A stretch of 64,000 nt of DNA from Caulobacteraceae bacterium (GCA_025352085.1 JANXUA010000125.1:1-64000); one strand, 5' to 3'. Shown: positions 45,956 through 55,770, counted from the first letter of the stretch. Notes: a model not told the origin generated them from the letters alone. Numbers and translations are program-made.

Positions 45956-47182
45956 CTACGCCGCGACGCCGCCCATGCGTTGGATGTTGCAGCGGGTCCA
46001 CAGTTTTTCCAGCGCCGAAACCAGTTCGTCCATCATGGCGTCGGTGTGAAAGGGCGTCGGCGTGAAGCGCAGGCGCTCGGTGCCACGCGGCACGGTCGGA
46101 TAGTTGATCGGCTGGACGTAGATGCCGTGGTCGGTCAGCAACATGTCCGAGATCAGCTTGGTGTGCACCGGATCGCCGACCAGCAGGGGCACGATGTGGC
46201 TGACCGACGGCATGACCGGCAGGCCGGCGACTTTCATCCGGCGTTTCAGGGAGGCGGCGCGTTCCTGGTGGACGACGCGGACCTCGTCATGTTGCTTGAG
46301 CCAGCGGATCGAGGCCAGGGCGCCCGCCGTCAGGGCCGGGGGCAGCGAGGTTGTGAAGATGAACCCGCCAGCATAGGAGCGGATGGCGTCGATCAGGTCG
46401 GCGTCCCCGGTCACATAGCCGCCCATCACGCCGAACGCCTTGCCGAGCGTGCCTTCGATGATATCCACCTGGTCGGCGACGCCGTCACGTTCGGAAACGC
46501 CGCCGCCGCGCTTGCCGTACAGGCCGACGGCGTGAACCTCGTCGAGATAGGTCATGGCGCCATAGCGTTTGGCCAGGGCGGTCGTCGCGGCGATGTCGGA
46601 CATGTCGCCGTCCATGGAATAGACGCTCTCGAACGCCACCAGCTTGGGCGCGTCGACCGGCGCGTCGGCGAGCAATTGCTCCAGATGCTCGAGATCGTTG
46701 TGGCGCCAGATCTTGCGCGGCCCACCGCCGGCTCGGATGCCGGCGATCATCGAGGCGTGATTGAGGGCGTCGGAAAAGGTGATCAGCCCCGGCAGGACCT
46801 TTTGCAAGGTCGCCAGGGTCGCCTCGTTGGAGACATAGCCCGAGGTGAAGAGGAGCGCTGCTTCCTTGCCGTGCAGATCGGCGAGTTCCACCTCCAGTTC
46901 GACGTGATAGTGGGTGGTGCCGGAAATGTTGCGCGTGCCGCCCGAACCGGCGCCGGCCTCGTCGACGGCCTTGTGGATGGCCTCGATGATCACCGGGTTC
47001 TGGCCCTGGCCCAGGTAGTCGTTGGAGCACCAGACGATGACGTCGCGCGTTTCGCCGCCCGGCGCCGTCCAGGTGGCGAAGGGAAAATTCCCGCGATGGC
47101 GTTTGAGATCGGCGAACACCCGGTAGCGGCCTTCGCCGCGAACCTGCTCCACCGCGTCTCTGAAAGCGGCCTTATAGTCCAT
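45956..47182 (-). CDS. hemA: 5-aminolevulinate synthase
   Basis: 408 residues from the ATG at 47182; a GTG three codons upstream is less likely. It condenses glycine and succinyl-CoA to 5-aminolevulinate, the alphaproteobacterial (Shemin) entry to heme. Motifs: [39 protein letters not shown], and the PLP lysine in [14 protein letters not shown]. No regulator site recognised. Confidence 0.96.
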   Translation of the reverse strand: MDYKAAFRDAVEQVRGEGRYRVFADLKRHRGNFPFATWTAPGGETRDVIVWCSNDYLGQGQNPVIIEAIHKAVDEAGAGSGGTRNISGTTHYHVELEVELADLHGKEAALLFTSGYVSNEATLATLQKVLPGLITFSDALNHASMIAGIRAGGGPRKIWRHNDLEHLEQLLADAPVDAPKLVAFESVYSMDGDMSDIAATTALAKRYGAMTYLDEVHAVGLYGKRGGGVSERDGVADQVDIIEGTLGKAFGVMGGYVTGDADLIDAIRSYAGGFIFTTSLPPALTAGALASIRWLKQHDEVRVVHQERAASLKRRMKVAGLPVMPSVSHIVPLLVGDPVHTKLISDMLLTDHGIYVQPINYPTVPRGTERLRFTPTPFHTDAMMDELVSALEKLWTRCNIQRMGGVAA

Positions 47183-47233
47183 CAAACCCACGCGCTCCGC
47201 GCTTTTTGAAACGAAAACCCCGTCGTTCGGAGG

Positions 47234-48127
47234 CTAAAGATCGGCCATCCGCCCGCGCATGAGCTGCAATATGGCCGAAAAATCCTTCTGGCCATAGCCC
47301 TGAGCTTCAAACAGGGCGTAAAGCGCCTGCGCCTGGGCGCCCAGAGGCGTCGCCGCGCCGCTTTTCGCCGCCGCGTCCTGGGCCAGTTTCAGGTCCTTCG
47401 ACATCAGGGCGGTGAGGAAACCGCCCTCATAATTGCGATTGGACGGCGCCGATTCCACGCCGCCGGGCCACGGGCAATAGGTGTTCAAACTCCAGCACTG
47501 ACCGGACGACTTTGAGGCGATATCGAAGAACCGCATCGGGTCGAGCTCCAGTTTTTCGGCCAGGGCGAAGGCTTCGCACACGCCGATCATCGAAATGCCC
47601 AGCAACATGTTGTTGCAGATCTTGGCCGCCTGACCCGCGCCGGGCGCGCCGGCGTGGATCACCACCCGCGCCATGGGGGCGAGCGTGGCCTCCACCGCCG
47701 CATAGTCGGCGTCGGTGCAGCCGACCATGAAGGCCAGAGTCCCGGCGTCGGCGGCCATGATGCCGCCGCTGACCGGCGCGTCGGCGGCGCGCAGGCCGGC
47801 CTTGGTCGCCAGGGCGGCGACGAACCGGGCGCTTTCCACGTCGATGGTCGAGCAGTCGACGACCAGGCATCCCGGCTTGGCGTGAGGGATGACCTCTGCG
47901 GCCCAGACCGCGCGGACATGGGTTCCGGCCGGCAACATGGTGATCACGACATCCGCCGCCGCGACGGCCTCCGCCGTCGACGCCGCCCTGACGCAGCCGG
48001 CGCCGACCGCGCGGTCGAGCGCCGCCGCCGAGAGGTCGAACGCCAGGACCTTTTGGCCCGCCTTGGCCAGATTGGCCGCCATGCCGGCCCCCATATGGCC
48101 CAGACCGATAAACGCGATGGATGTCAT
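47234..48127 (-). CDS. mmsB: 3-hydroxyisobutyrate dehydrogenase
   Basis: 297 residues from the ATG at 48127 behind AGGATC. Rossmann N-terminus FIGLGHMGAGMAANLAKAG, substrate-binding DAPVSGGIMAADAG and the catalytic Lys in GQAAKICNNMLLG place it in the HIBADH family, where 3-hydroxyisobutyrate from valine breakdown becomes methylmalonate semialdehyde. Other members reduce tartronate semialdehyde; the WSLNTYCPWPG loop favours HIBADH. No other mms genes are nearby. Confidence 0.85.
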   Translation of the reverse strand: MTSIAFIGLGHMGAGMAANLAKAGQKVLAFDLSAAALDRAVGAGCVRAASTAEAVAAADVVITMLPAGTHVRAVWAAEVIPHAKPGCLVVDCSTIDVESARFVAALATKAGLRAADAPVSGGIMAADAGTLAFMVGCTDADYAAVEATLAPMARVVIHAGAPGAGQAAKICNNMLLGISMIGVCEAFALAEKLELDPMRFFDIASKSSGQCWSLNTYCPWPGGVESAPSNRNYEGGFLTALMSKDLKLAQDAAAKSGAATPLGAQAQALYALFEAQGYGQKDFSAILQLMRGRMADL

Positions 48128-48178
48128 GAATTTAGATCCTGTCGATAGGTCGCGAGTTACAAACAAGCAGTCCCCAAT

Positions 48179-48264
48179 CCGTCTCCCCCACGAAGGCGGG
48201 GGTCCAGACTTCTACTCGGACGGCTACAAGAAAGATTGAGTCCCCGCCTTGGCGGGGCAGACGG
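48179..48264. repeat. REP-like double hairpin element
   Basis: An 86-bp element bounded by CCGTCTCCCC and GGGGCAGACGG in inverted orientation. Inside are two hairpins, CCCCC...GGGGG (48185-48203 region) and CCCCGCC-TT-GGCGGGG (48242-48257). It is unrelated in sequence to the five-copy palindromic family. It fills the gap between mmsB and the methyltransferase gene. Confidence 0.6.
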
Positions 48265-48298
48265 AGTGTAGCTAGCTTTGGTTATGCGACGGGGCCGC

Positions 48299-49057
48299 TC
48301 AAGGCTTGCGGAACACATAAATGAACTGGTCGGTGTGGCCCCGGATCGACGGGTCGAACACCAGCTTGGTGCGCGGATCGGCCGGATTGCGCAGCAGGTC
48401 GCTCTCGCGCACGAATTTGAAGCCCGTCGCGGCGAGATCGGCCTTCACCCGGGCGGCGTCGATGCGGTGGGTGGTGTTGGTCGAGGCTATGCCTGTGCCG
48501 TCCGGCGCCGAGTGGTCGATGACCACGAACAATCCGCCGCGCTTGAGCGCCTTGAACACCGCCTTGTCAAAGGTCGGCACGTCGGCCGGGGCCATGAACG
48601 GATCGTAGATGTCGTGATAGTTCTGGCGGATCCACACGACGTCCGCCGCGCCCGGCACGGCGAAACTGTTGGTCGGGGCGATAATGGCGGTGACGTTGGG
48701 GTGATCGGCCATCGGGTGCGATCCGTCGGCGGGAAGGGGCGTCTTTATTTCCTTGGTGATCTCGGTCGGGATGAACATGAAAACCTTGCCGGTCGGTCCG
48801 ACTGCGTCGGCGAACAGGCGGTCGAAATACGGGCCGGGGAAGATATCGACGACGGTCTGGCCGGGCTTTATGCCGATGAAGGTCAAGACTTCGGCGGGCT
48901 TGCGGGCGGCGTCCAGATCGCGGTCGGCCTGGGTGCGGGCCGGATCGGCGATGGCTTCGGCGATATTTTTGGGCGTCGGTGCGGCCGAAGCGGCGCCGGA
49001 CGCGCCGCCGATGGTCAAAATCGTCGCCAGTAGGCCGCTCAAAAGGCGGTTACGCAT
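48299..49057 (-). CDS. exported SAM-dependent methyltransferase-like protein
   Basis: 252 residues behind GAGGGAGA. A clear signal peptide (RLLSGLLATILTIGGASGAASA) precedes a class I methyltransferase fold: FIGIKPGQTVVDIFPGPYF replaces the usual glycine-rich SAM loop, and GGLFVVIDHSAPDGTG follows. Similar predicted exported methyltransferases are widespread but uncharacterised. Export is puzzling because SAM is cytoplasmic; the degenerate SAM loop suggests another ligand may be used. Confidence 0.8.
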   Translation of the reverse strand: MRNRLLSGLLATILTIGGASGAASAAPTPKNIAEAIADPARTQADRDLDAARKPAEVLTFIGIKPGQTVVDIFPGPYFDRLFADAVGPTGKVFMFIPTEITKEIKTPLPADGSHPMADHPNVTAIIAPTNSFAVPGAADVVWIRQNYHDIYDPFMAPADVPTFDKAVFKALKRGGLFVVIDHSAPDGTGIASTNTTHRIDAARVKADLAATGFKFVRESDLLRNPADPRTKLVFDPSIRGHTDQFIYVFRKP

Positions 49058-49078
49058 GAGTGTCTCCCTCTAATTGTG

Positions 49079-50008
49079 TCATCGTTTGACTAATCCATAA
49101 CTCAAGGCGTTGGCGAAGTCAGCGGACGTCGCGATTCTCGGCCAATCGGGGGTCTGGGTGCGAAACCAGGTCGTCTGGCGTTTGACATAGCGGCGGGTGT
49201 CTTGCCGGGCCTGGGCCAGGGCTTCGTCGCGGCTGACCCGGCCGGCCATCAAGGCCGCGAACGGCGCGACGCCCAGCGCCTTCATCGCCGGCAGGTTGGG
49301 GTGGAGGTTTCGGGCGATCAGGGCGGCGACCTCGTCCAGGGCGCCGCCCTCGATCATCGCGCCCAGCCGGGCGTCGCAGCGCCGATAAAGCTCGTCGCGC
49401 GGCGGGTCGAGTACGACGCCGCGCCAACCGCGCGCAGCGATCGGGGCCGGGGCGGTCGAACGCCAGTCGCTCAAGGACCGGCCGGTCGCGGCGTGGACTT
49501 CAAAGGCCCGGGTCAGGCGTTGGCGATCACCGGGCGCAATTCGCGCCGCCGCCGCCGGATCGACGCGCGCGAGGGTCTCGCGAAACGCCGTCTCGCCCAG
49601 GTTATCATAGATCACGGCGACGTCGCGGCGGATCTGGACCGGAAGTTCGGGAATGTCGGCGAGGCCTTGGGTGAGGGCGCGAAAGTAAAGGCCGGTGCCG
49701 CCGACCACAATGGCCGGGCGCCCGCGCGCGGCGATATCGCTCAGCACCTCGCTCGCCGCCCTTAGCCATCGACCGACCGACCAGGCCTCGGCGGCGTCGG
49801 CGACGCCGAACAGGTGATGCGGCGCTTGCGCTTCGTCCTCGACGGACGGCCGTGCGGTCAGGATACGCAGATCGGCGTAGATCTGCATGGAGTCGGCGTT
49901 GACGATTTCGGCGTCGGTCTCGCGCGCGAGATCGAGCGCCAGGGCGGACTTGCCGCCGCCGGTCGGCCCGGCGATGAGCCAAAGGCGCGGCCCGCTTTCG
50001 CCCTTCAC
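49079..50008 (-). CDS. miaA: tRNA dimethylallyltransferase
   Basis: 309 residues from a GTG that overlaps the modB stop as GTGA. MiaA adds a dimethylallyl group to A37 of tRNAs reading UNN codons. Motifs: P-loop [45 protein letters not shown] and the C-terminal [14 protein letters not shown]. It ends an unusual three-gene run with modB and a cysG-like gene. Confidence 0.94.
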   Translation of the reverse strand: MKGESGPRLWLIAGPTGGGKSALALDLARETDAEIVNADSMQIYADLRILTARPSVEDEAQAPHHLFGVADAAEAWSVGRWLRAASEVLSDIAARGRPAIVVGGTGLYFRALTQGLADIPELPVQIRRDVAVIYDNLGETAFRETLARVDPAAAARIAPGDRQRLTRAFEVHAATGRSLSDWRSTAPAPIAARGWRGVVLDPPRDELYRRCDARLGAMIEGGALDEVAALIARNLHPNLPAMKALGVAPFAALMAGRVSRDEALAQARQDTRRYVKRQTTWFRTQTPDWPRIATSADFANALSYGLVKR

Positions 50009-50703
50009 CGCGCCGATCCGTGCCGCTGGTCGATCAGGCGCCGATTGAACAGTTCGGCGACCAGCACCGCCGTCACCGCGATCACGGCGGCGACCACGCA
50101 CAGGGCCACGGCGTGGCTTTCACCGCCGGGGCTTTGGGTCGCCTGATAGATCGCCGTCGGCAGGGTCAGGGTCTCGCCGGGGATGGCGGCGACGAAGGTG
50201 ATGGTCGCGCCAAATTCGCCGAGCGCCTTGGCGAACCCCAGCACCGCACCGCCGGCGAGACCGGGCGCGGCGAGGGGGACGGTGACGCGAACGAAGCGCG
50301 CCACGGCGCCGGCTCCCAGCGTGCGGGCCGCCTCGTCGACCTCGCGGTCGATGGCCTCGATCGCCAGGCGGATCGGCCGGACCATCAGCGGAAAGGCCAT
50401 GATTCCCGCCGCCAGCGCCGCGCCGGTCCAGCGGAAGGCAAACACGATCCCCATCCCCTCCAGCGCGTGGCCCAGAACGCCGCGGTGGCCGAGCAGGACC
50501 AGAAGGGCGTAGCCGGTCGCCACGGGGGGCAAAACGAGCGGCAGGTGCACCATCGCGTCGAGCACGACATTGCCCCTGAGGCGTCCGCGCGCCAGCAGAT
50601 GGGCGACGGCCAGGGCGAACGGCAGGCCGAAAACCGTCGCCGTGGCGGCGACCTTGAGCGACAGTAGCACCGCCTGGATGTCGTCGGGGCTGAGCAGAGT
50701 CAC
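50005..50703 (-). CDS. modB: molybdate ABC transporter permease
   Basis: 232 residues, about five or six membrane helices. ModB-type features: [28 protein letters not shown], and the EAA loop [20 protein letters not shown] with [17 protein letters not shown]. Starts with a GTG overlapping the preceding stop by 4 nt. Neither modA nor modC is in the window, so this permease is separated from its usual partners. The closest molybdenum enzyme gene is iorB, 2 kb away. Confidence 0.9.
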   Translation of the reverse strand: MTLLSPDDIQAVLLSLKVAATATVFGLPFALAVAHLLARGRLRGNVVLDAMVHLPLVLPPVATGYALLVLLGHRGVLGHALEGMGIVFAFRWTGAALAAGIMAFPLMVRPIRLAIEAIDREVDEAARTLGAGAVARFVRVTVPLAAPGLAGGAVLGFAKALGEFGATITFVAAIPGETLTLPTAIYQATQSPGGESHAVALCVVAAVIAVTAVLVAELFNRRLIDQRHGSAR

Positions 50704-51593
50704 GGCGGCGGCGCGGCCCCCAGCACCTCGACGGCGACGTCGAGACCCGCGAGGCGGGCGGCCAGGGCACGATCCGGCGCCGTGTCGACCACGGCGATCA
50801 GGCGACCCTTGCGCGCCAGATCGGCCAGGGTCTTAAGGTCGGCCTCTTCGGTCGTCAGGCGTTCGGCGTCTCGCCGTAGATGCGCCGCCAATATCGCCTC
50901 GGCGCCCGCGCCGACCACCGCGACGTCGGCGATGTTGAGCGCCCGCGCCGCGCGCAGGGGGATCAGGTCGGCGTGGGCCGGCGCGGCGATAAAGGTGACC
51001 TTGCCCATGGCGCTCCATCCCTCCGCGATGGCCTCGGCCAGGCGTATGGCGGCAAGAGCTGCGTCCCCCGCCGCCGCCGCATCCGCCGCCGGACCGGTCA
51101 GCACGGCGCGCAGGAAGGCGCGGCGGTGCGCGAGATCGGGGAAGGCGGCGCGCAAGGTCTCGCGCTGGGCGCCGAGCAGGGCCGCGACGGCCCCGGCGCC
51201 CTGCGGTATGCGCGCCTCGATCTCCGCGCGCAGCAAGGACGCCAGCAGGGGCGCCGCGCCGGCGGTGCCGATGGCCGCGACGACCTGGCCGCGATCGATG
51301 ATCGCCGGGGTTTGGAAGTCCGATAGCGCCGGATGGTCGACGACATTCAGCGGCGCCCCCGCCGCCCGCGCAGCCGCGCTTGCCGCCTTGACGAAATCGG
51401 CGTCGAAACTGGCCACGAAGATCAGGTCCGCGCCGGCGTAGGCTTGCGGATCCAGCGCCGCGTCGCCGACGAGCCGGATCACCGTCGCCGGCGAGCCCGC
51501 AAACAGCCGCGCCTTTATCTCCGCCGGCTCGCCCTCGCCGGCGATGATCACGCGGCGATCCTTCAAGGGGAAAAAGGCGGGGAACGTCTCCAT
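50700..51593 (-). CDS. siroheme synthase-like protein (CysG N-domain with degenerate SUMT tail)
   Basis: 297 residues. The first ~200 match precorrin-2 dehydrogenase/sirohydrochlorin ferrochelatase: FFPLKDRRVIIAGEGEPAEIKARLF, APLNVVDHPALSDFQTPAIIDRG, VAAIGTAGAAPLLASLLRAEIE. After residue ~205 it reads GKVTFIAAPAHADLIPLRAARAL, which looks like the start of the uroporphyrinogen methyltransferase domain but ends after ~95 residues instead of ~240. It would make the last siroheme steps, with methylation supplied elsewhere. First gene of the run with modB and miaA. Confidence 0.8.
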   Translation of the reverse strand: METFPAFFPLKDRRVIIAGEGEPAEIKARLFAGSPATVIRLVGDAALDPQAYAGADLIFVASFDADFVKAASAAARAAGAPLNVVDHPALSDFQTPAIIDRGQVVAAIGTAGAAPLLASLLRAEIEARIPQGAGAVAALLGAQRETLRAAFPDLAHRRAFLRAVLTGPAADAAAAGDAALAAIRLAEAIAEGWSAMGKVTFIAAPAHADLIPLRAARALNIADVAVVGAGAEAILAAHLRRDAERLTTEEADLKTLADLARKGRLIAVVDTAPDRALAARLAGLDVAVEVLGAAPPP

Positions 51594-51775
51594 GGCGGCA
51601 CCTTAGACGGCTTCGTCGACCCGGCCAACGCGGCGGCGACGTCGTGGAGGGTGACGTCGCGGTCAACGCGCAGGCGCGCGAGTCGCTTGAACCCTGGACC
51701 TGTCGTCTGATTGCACGACGGTGACTTTCCCTTGGCGTTAGGCTAGTCGTTCGCGTCCTCGGGGAGGGCGCATCC

Positions 51776-52291
51776 ATGAAGTCGATCCTGATGGCCACGG
51801 CCTGCATCGTGGTGACCGGACCGGCGGTCGCACAGGCGATCCACCACCCAGACGGGAGCACGAGCGCGACGATGACCGACACATCCCACATGACCGGTGA
51901 GGCGGCGGCGATTTCGTCGCTCGAGGCGCGCTGGACCGCCGCCCTCATCGCCAAGGACCAGGCCGCGCTCGCGGACCTGCTCGCGCCGGAGTTTCAGTTG
52001 GTCGGCATTCGGTCGACCGGCGTGACCGCCATACACCGCGCCGAATGGCTCGCGACCGCCGGCTCGATCATTTTTCATGATTTCACGACGCAAACGACGT
52101 CGGTGCAGGTGTTCGGCGACACTGCCCTGGCGACCGTTGAGGGCCGATGGGACATCGTATTCCGCGGTCATCCGATCAAGGAAAACTTTTACGTCACCGA
52201 CGTCTGGGTTCGCCGTGACGGCGCCTGGCGGGTCGTGCGGCGTCACTCAAGCCCCTATCAAACCACGGTTGCTTCTGCTGCGGCTCGGTGA
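51776..52291 (+). CDS. exported SnoaL-like (DUF4440) protein
   Basis: 171 residues with a signal peptide (SILMATACIVVTGPAVAQA). The remainder is an NTF2-like cone: SSLEARWTAALIAKDQAALADLLAPEF and VWVRRDGAWRVVRRHSSP are typical of DUF4440. Such domains bind small ligands or act as enzymes with varied roles; none is assigned. The 182-bp gap upstream (51594-51775) shows no clear site. Confidence 0.75.
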   Translation: MKSILMATACIVVTGPAVAQAIHHPDGSTSATMTDTSHMTGEAAAISSLEARWTAALIAKDQAALADLLAPEFQLVGIRSTGVTAIHRAEWLATAGSIIFHDFTTQTTSVQVFGDTALATVEGRWDIVFRGHPIKENFYVTDVWVRRDGAWRVVRRHSSPYQTTVASAAAR

Positions 52292-52433
52292 TTCAGGTGA
52301 CATGTCCACCGTTTCCGCCACGGTAACTCCGCGCGCGCGATGGGCGCTTTTGCGGCGCGCGTTTTCAAGTTAACATCGTTCAGACGAAGCGGGCCGGCGG
52401 TGTCGGCTCAACCAACCGGGGAGAAACACGATC

Positions 52434-52889
52434 ATGGCCGCAACGTTGGACATCAACGGCAAACCGGTGACGGTGCAGGCGGCGCCGGAGACGCCCCTGC
52501 TGTGGGTTCTGCGCGACGAGCTGGGGCTGACCGGCACCAAATACGGCTGCGGCATCGCCCAGTGCGGCGCCTGCACCGTGCACGCCAACGGGACGGCGAT
52601 CCGCTCGTGCCAGGCGCCGATCGGCTCTCTGGCCGGGGTCAAGATCACCACCATCGAGGGTCTGGAGGGGCGCCATCCGGTGCAGGCGGCCTGGGTCAAG
52701 CTCGACGTGCCGCAATGCGGCTATTGCCAGTCGGGGCAGATTATGTCGGCGACGGCTCTTCTGGCCAAGACGCCCAAGCCGTCCGACGGCGATATCGACG
52801 CGGCGATGAGCGGCAATATCTGTCGCTGCGGCGCCTATCAGCGCATCCGCGCGGCCATCAAGGACGCCGCCGGCGTCGTCGCGGCTTGA
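52434..52889 (+). CDS. molybdenum hydroxylase 2Fe-2S subunit (IorA-like)
   Basis: 151 residues. An N-terminal plant-type ferredoxin domain ([14 protein letters not shown]) and a C-terminal helical 2Fe-2S domain ([20 protein letters not shown]) match the small subunit of isoquinoline 1-oxidoreductase and aldehyde oxidoreductases. It passes electrons from the molybdenum centre of the partner subunit. GGGGAGAAA precedes the start. The catalytic subunit gene begins 11 nt later. Confidence 0.92.
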   Translation: MAATLDINGKPVTVQAAPETPLLWVLRDELGLTGTKYGCGIAQCGACTVHANGTAIRSCQAPIGSLAGVKITTIEGLEGRHPVQAAWVKLDVPQCGYCQSGQIMSATALLAKTPKPSDGDIDAAMSGNICRCGAYQRIRAAIKDAAGVVAA

Positions 52890-52900
52890 GGGGATCGGTC

Positions 52901-55084
52901 ATGAACGCGCCTTTCAAAGCCCTCGCCAAACTCCGCCCATCGCGCCGCGAGATGATCGTAGTGTCCGCCGCCGCCGCCGGCGGAGCCCTGCTGGTCGGCT
53001 GCTCGCCGGCCGACATCCTCTCCATCGGCGCCGACAACAAGCATTTTGGCCCGTTCGGCCCGTTCCTGCGCATCGACGCCGACGGCACGGTGACCGTGGT
53101 CTCCAAGCACATCGAATTTGGCCAGGGCAGCCACGCCAGCCTGGCGGCCATGGTCGCCGAGGAACTGGACGCCGATTGGGACAAGCTCAAGGTCGCCCAG
53201 GCGGGCGCCAACGCCAAGGTCTACGCCAACCTCGATCAGGGGGCGCAGGGCACCGGCGGCTCGTCGGCCATCCACAATTCCTGGGATCAGCTGCGCAAGG
53301 TCGGCGCCGCGACGCGGGCGATGTTCGTCACCGCAGCCGCCGACCGGTGGAAGGTCCACGCGAACGAGATATCGGTCGCCAACGGCGTGGTCGCCCATCC
53401 GTCGGGTCAGTCGGCGACCTTCGCCGATCTGGTGGCCAACGCGGCCAAGGTGAAGCCGCCGGGATCGCCCAAGCTGAAGGACCCGAAAGCCTACACCCTG
53501 ATCGGCACCAATCGGGTGCGGCGCAAGGACAGCCTGGCCAAGGCCACCGGCACGGCCAGATTCACCCAGGACGTGCATCTTCCCAACATGCTCACCGCCA
53601 TGGTCGCCCACTCGCCGCGTTTCGGCGGCAAGGTCAAATCCTTCGACGCCGACGCCGCCAAGAAAATCCCCGGCGTGGTCGATGTGTTCAAGATCCCCTC
53701 CGGCGTCGCGGTGACGGCGCAAAACACCTTCGCCGCGCGGCAGGGCCGCGACGCGCTTAAGGTCGAGTGGGATGACGACAAGGCCGAAACGCGCGGCTCG
53801 GACGCCATCCTGGCCGCCTATCACGATCTCGCCTCGGGCAAGACGGCGGCCACGGACAAGCTCAAATGGCAGCCATTCGACAGCCACGGCGTCGGCGTGG
53901 CCCCCGGCGCCGGCAAGGTAGTCGAAGTGGCCTACGATTTTCCATTCCTGGCCCACGCGCCGATGGAGCCGATGAACTGCGTCGCCGAAATCGGCGGCGG
54001 CAAGAACAAGCTCACCTCAGGCTCGCAGATTCCGACCCTTGACCAGCTCAACACCGGCATGATCGTCGGCGCCCTGCCGGGGTCGGTGGAGATCGAAACC
54101 CTGTTCGCCGGCGGCTCATTCGGGCGGCGGGCCAATTTCCAGTCCGACTACGCCGCCGAATGCGTGCACATCGCCAAGCATGTCGGCGGCGGCCGTCCGG
54201 TCAAGCTGGTGTGGACCCGCGAAGACGACATGACCGGCGGTTACTACCGGCCGATGGTCCACCACGCCGTGCGGGTGACCCTGGGCGCCGACGGCTATCC
54301 GGCGCATTGGCGTCACCGGATCGTCAGCCAATCGGTGATGAAGGGCTCGCCCATGCCGAGCAAGGGCGTGGATGAATCAGCGGTGGAGGGTGTCAGCGGC
54401 TCGCCCTATCTGAAGGCGACGCCGGTAGTGGACGCCCAGGCCATCCTGCCCGACAGCCCCATACCGGTGCTGTGGTGGCGGTCGGTCGGCGCGACGCACA
54501 CCGCCTTTGTGATGGAGCACACCATCGACCAACTGGCCCGCGCCGCCGGCAAGGACCCGATCGACTATCGCCGCGCGCTCTATACGAAAGCCGGCGCTGA
54601 TCGGCATCTGGTCGCGCTCAGCCTGGCGTTGGAGAAGGCTGGACTCAATCCGGCCCCTGGCTACACGCGCGGCGTCGCGGCGCATGAGAGCTTCGGCTCG
54701 GTCGTGGTCCAGATCGCCGAGGTCAAGCTGGACGGCGGCGTGCCCAAGGTAGGACGCGTGGTCACCGCCATCGACTGCGGCACGGCCATTTCGCCCGATC
54801 AGGTCGCCGCGCAGATGGAAGGCGGCACATGCTTCGGCCTCTCCGCCGCTTTGTTTGGCCAGATCACCCTCAAGGACGGCGTCGTCGATCAAAAGAACTT
54901 CGACGCCTATCGCGTCCTGCGCATGAACGAAGCCCCGCACGTAGAGACCTACATCGTTCCCTCCGGCGCCCATCCCAGCGGCGTCGGCGAGCCGGGCACT
55001 CCGGTCATTGCGCCGGCTGTCGCCAACGCCATCCTGGCCATCACTGGCAAGCCGACGACGAGTTTGCCGTTCGTGAAGGCGTAA
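52901..55084 (+). CDS. molybdopterin-binding oxidoreductase subunit (IorB-like)
   Basis: 727 residues from the ATG at 52901. The N-terminus has a twin-arginine motif (SRREMIVVSAAAAGGALLVGC); the Cys closing it resembles a lipobox. The molybdenum-binding domain shows GQGSHASLAAMVAEELDADW, AGGSFGRRANFQSD and the catalytic Glu in GVGEPGTP. It oxidises N-heterocycles or aldehydes in the isoquinoline 1-oxidoreductase family; substrate unknown. A cytochrome c gene often completes this system but none is here. Repeat copy C follows the stop. Confidence 0.9.
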   Translation: MNAPFKALAKLRPSRREMIVVSAAAAGGALLVGCSPADILSIGADNKHFGPFGPFLRIDADGTVTVVSKHIEFGQGSHASLAAMVAEELDADWDKLKVAQAGANAKVYANLDQGAQGTGGSSAIHNSWDQLRKVGAATRAMFVTAAADRWKVHANEISVANGVVAHPSGQSATFADLVANAAKVKPPGSPKLKDPKAYTLIGTNRVRRKDSLAKATGTARFTQDVHLPNMLTAMVAHSPRFGGKVKSFDADAAKKIPGVVDVFKIPSGVAVTAQNTFAARQGRDALKVEWDDDKAETRGSDAILAAYHDLASGKTAATDKLKWQPFDSHGVGVAPGAGKVVEVAYDFPFLAHAPMEPMNCVAEIGGGKNKLTSGSQIPTLDQLNTGMIVGALPGSVEIETLFAGGSFGRRANFQSDYAAECVHIAKHVGGGRPVKLVWTREDDMTGGYYRPMVHHAVRVTLGADGYPAHWRHRIVSQSVMKGSPMPSKGVDESAVEGVSGSPYLKATPVVDAQAILPDSPIPVLWWRSVGATHTAFVMEHTIDQLARAAGKDPIDYRRALYTKAGADRHLVALSLALEKAGLNPAPGYTRGVAAHESFGSVVVQIAEVKLDGGVPKVGRVVTAIDCGTAISPDQVAAQMEGGTCFGLSAALFGQITLKDGVVDQKNFDAYRVLRMNEAPHVETYIVPSGAHPSGVGEPGTPVIAPAVANAILAITGKPTTSLPFVKA

Positions 55085-55102
55085 CGGTTGGCGATTTCCC
55101 CT

Positions 55103-55221
55103 CCCTCCCCTTTTTGGGGAGGGTCGAGACGGAGTGAAGCGTAGTCCGGGGTGGGGCTGTTTAGACCCTAAGAACCCCACCCCGGTCGCTTCGCGACTCG
55201 CCCTCCCCTTAAAGGGGAGGG
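55103..55221. repeat. palindromic repeat family copy C
   Basis: A 119-bp imperfect palindrome with CCCTCCCC/GGGGAGGG ends and GTCCGGGGTGGGG / CCCCACCCCGG inner arms, in the same orientation as copy B. It fills the space between iorB and the GNAT gene, 18 nt from each. Confidence 0.9.
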
Positions 55222-55239
55222 AGATAATAGTGGGCGCCG

Positions 55240-55770
55240 ATGACGGATAGATCAGAGGACATCACCGTCATACCGGCGACCCAGACCGAGCGGGCGCTGA
55301 TCGAGGGTCTGTTTCAGTTCTACATCTATGATTTTTCCGCTCTGGAGCCGGCCGAGTCGGAACGCTTTGAGCCCGGGCCCGATGGTCGGTTCGCGGCCTA
55401 TCCGGATCTCGACAGCTATTGGCGGGATTCCACCCGCGCGGCCCTGATCATTCGCCGGGGCGGTTCGCCGGTCGGCTTCGCCCTGATCAACGCCGTCTCG
55501 CACAGCGGCTTCCCGGTGGACCGCAACATGGCCGAGTTTTTCGTCATGCGGAAACATCGTCGCGGCGGGGTGGCCAGCGCGGCGGTGCGGGCGATCCTGA
55601 CCCGCTATCCCGGACGGTGGGAGTTGGCGATCGCGCAGCGCAACACCGGCGCCCGCGCCTTCTGGCCGGTCGCGGTGGCGACGACGCCGGGGGTGACCGA
55701 CCTCACCACCCTCACCGGCGACGGCGTCCATTGGACCGGCTCGATTCTCAGATTTGCGATTGAGGGTTAG
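55240..55770 (+). CDS. GNAT family N-acetyltransferase
   Basis: 176 residues. The acetyl-CoA-binding region is MAEFFVMRKHRRGGVASAAVRAIL (motif A, R/Q-x-x-G-x-G/A variant RRGGVA). N-terminal part LIEGLFQFYIYDFSALEP matches GNATs annotated as 'predicted acetyltransferase'. Acceptor unknown. It sits between repeat copies C and D. Confidence 0.83.
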   Translation: MTDRSEDITVIPATQTERALIEGLFQFYIYDFSALEPAESERFEPGPDGRFAAYPDLDSYWRDSTRAALIIRRGGSPVGFALINAVSHSGFPVDRNMAEFFVMRKHRRGGVASAAVRAILTRYPGRWELAIAQRNTGARAFWPVAVATTPGVTDLTTLTGDGVHWTGSILRFAIEG

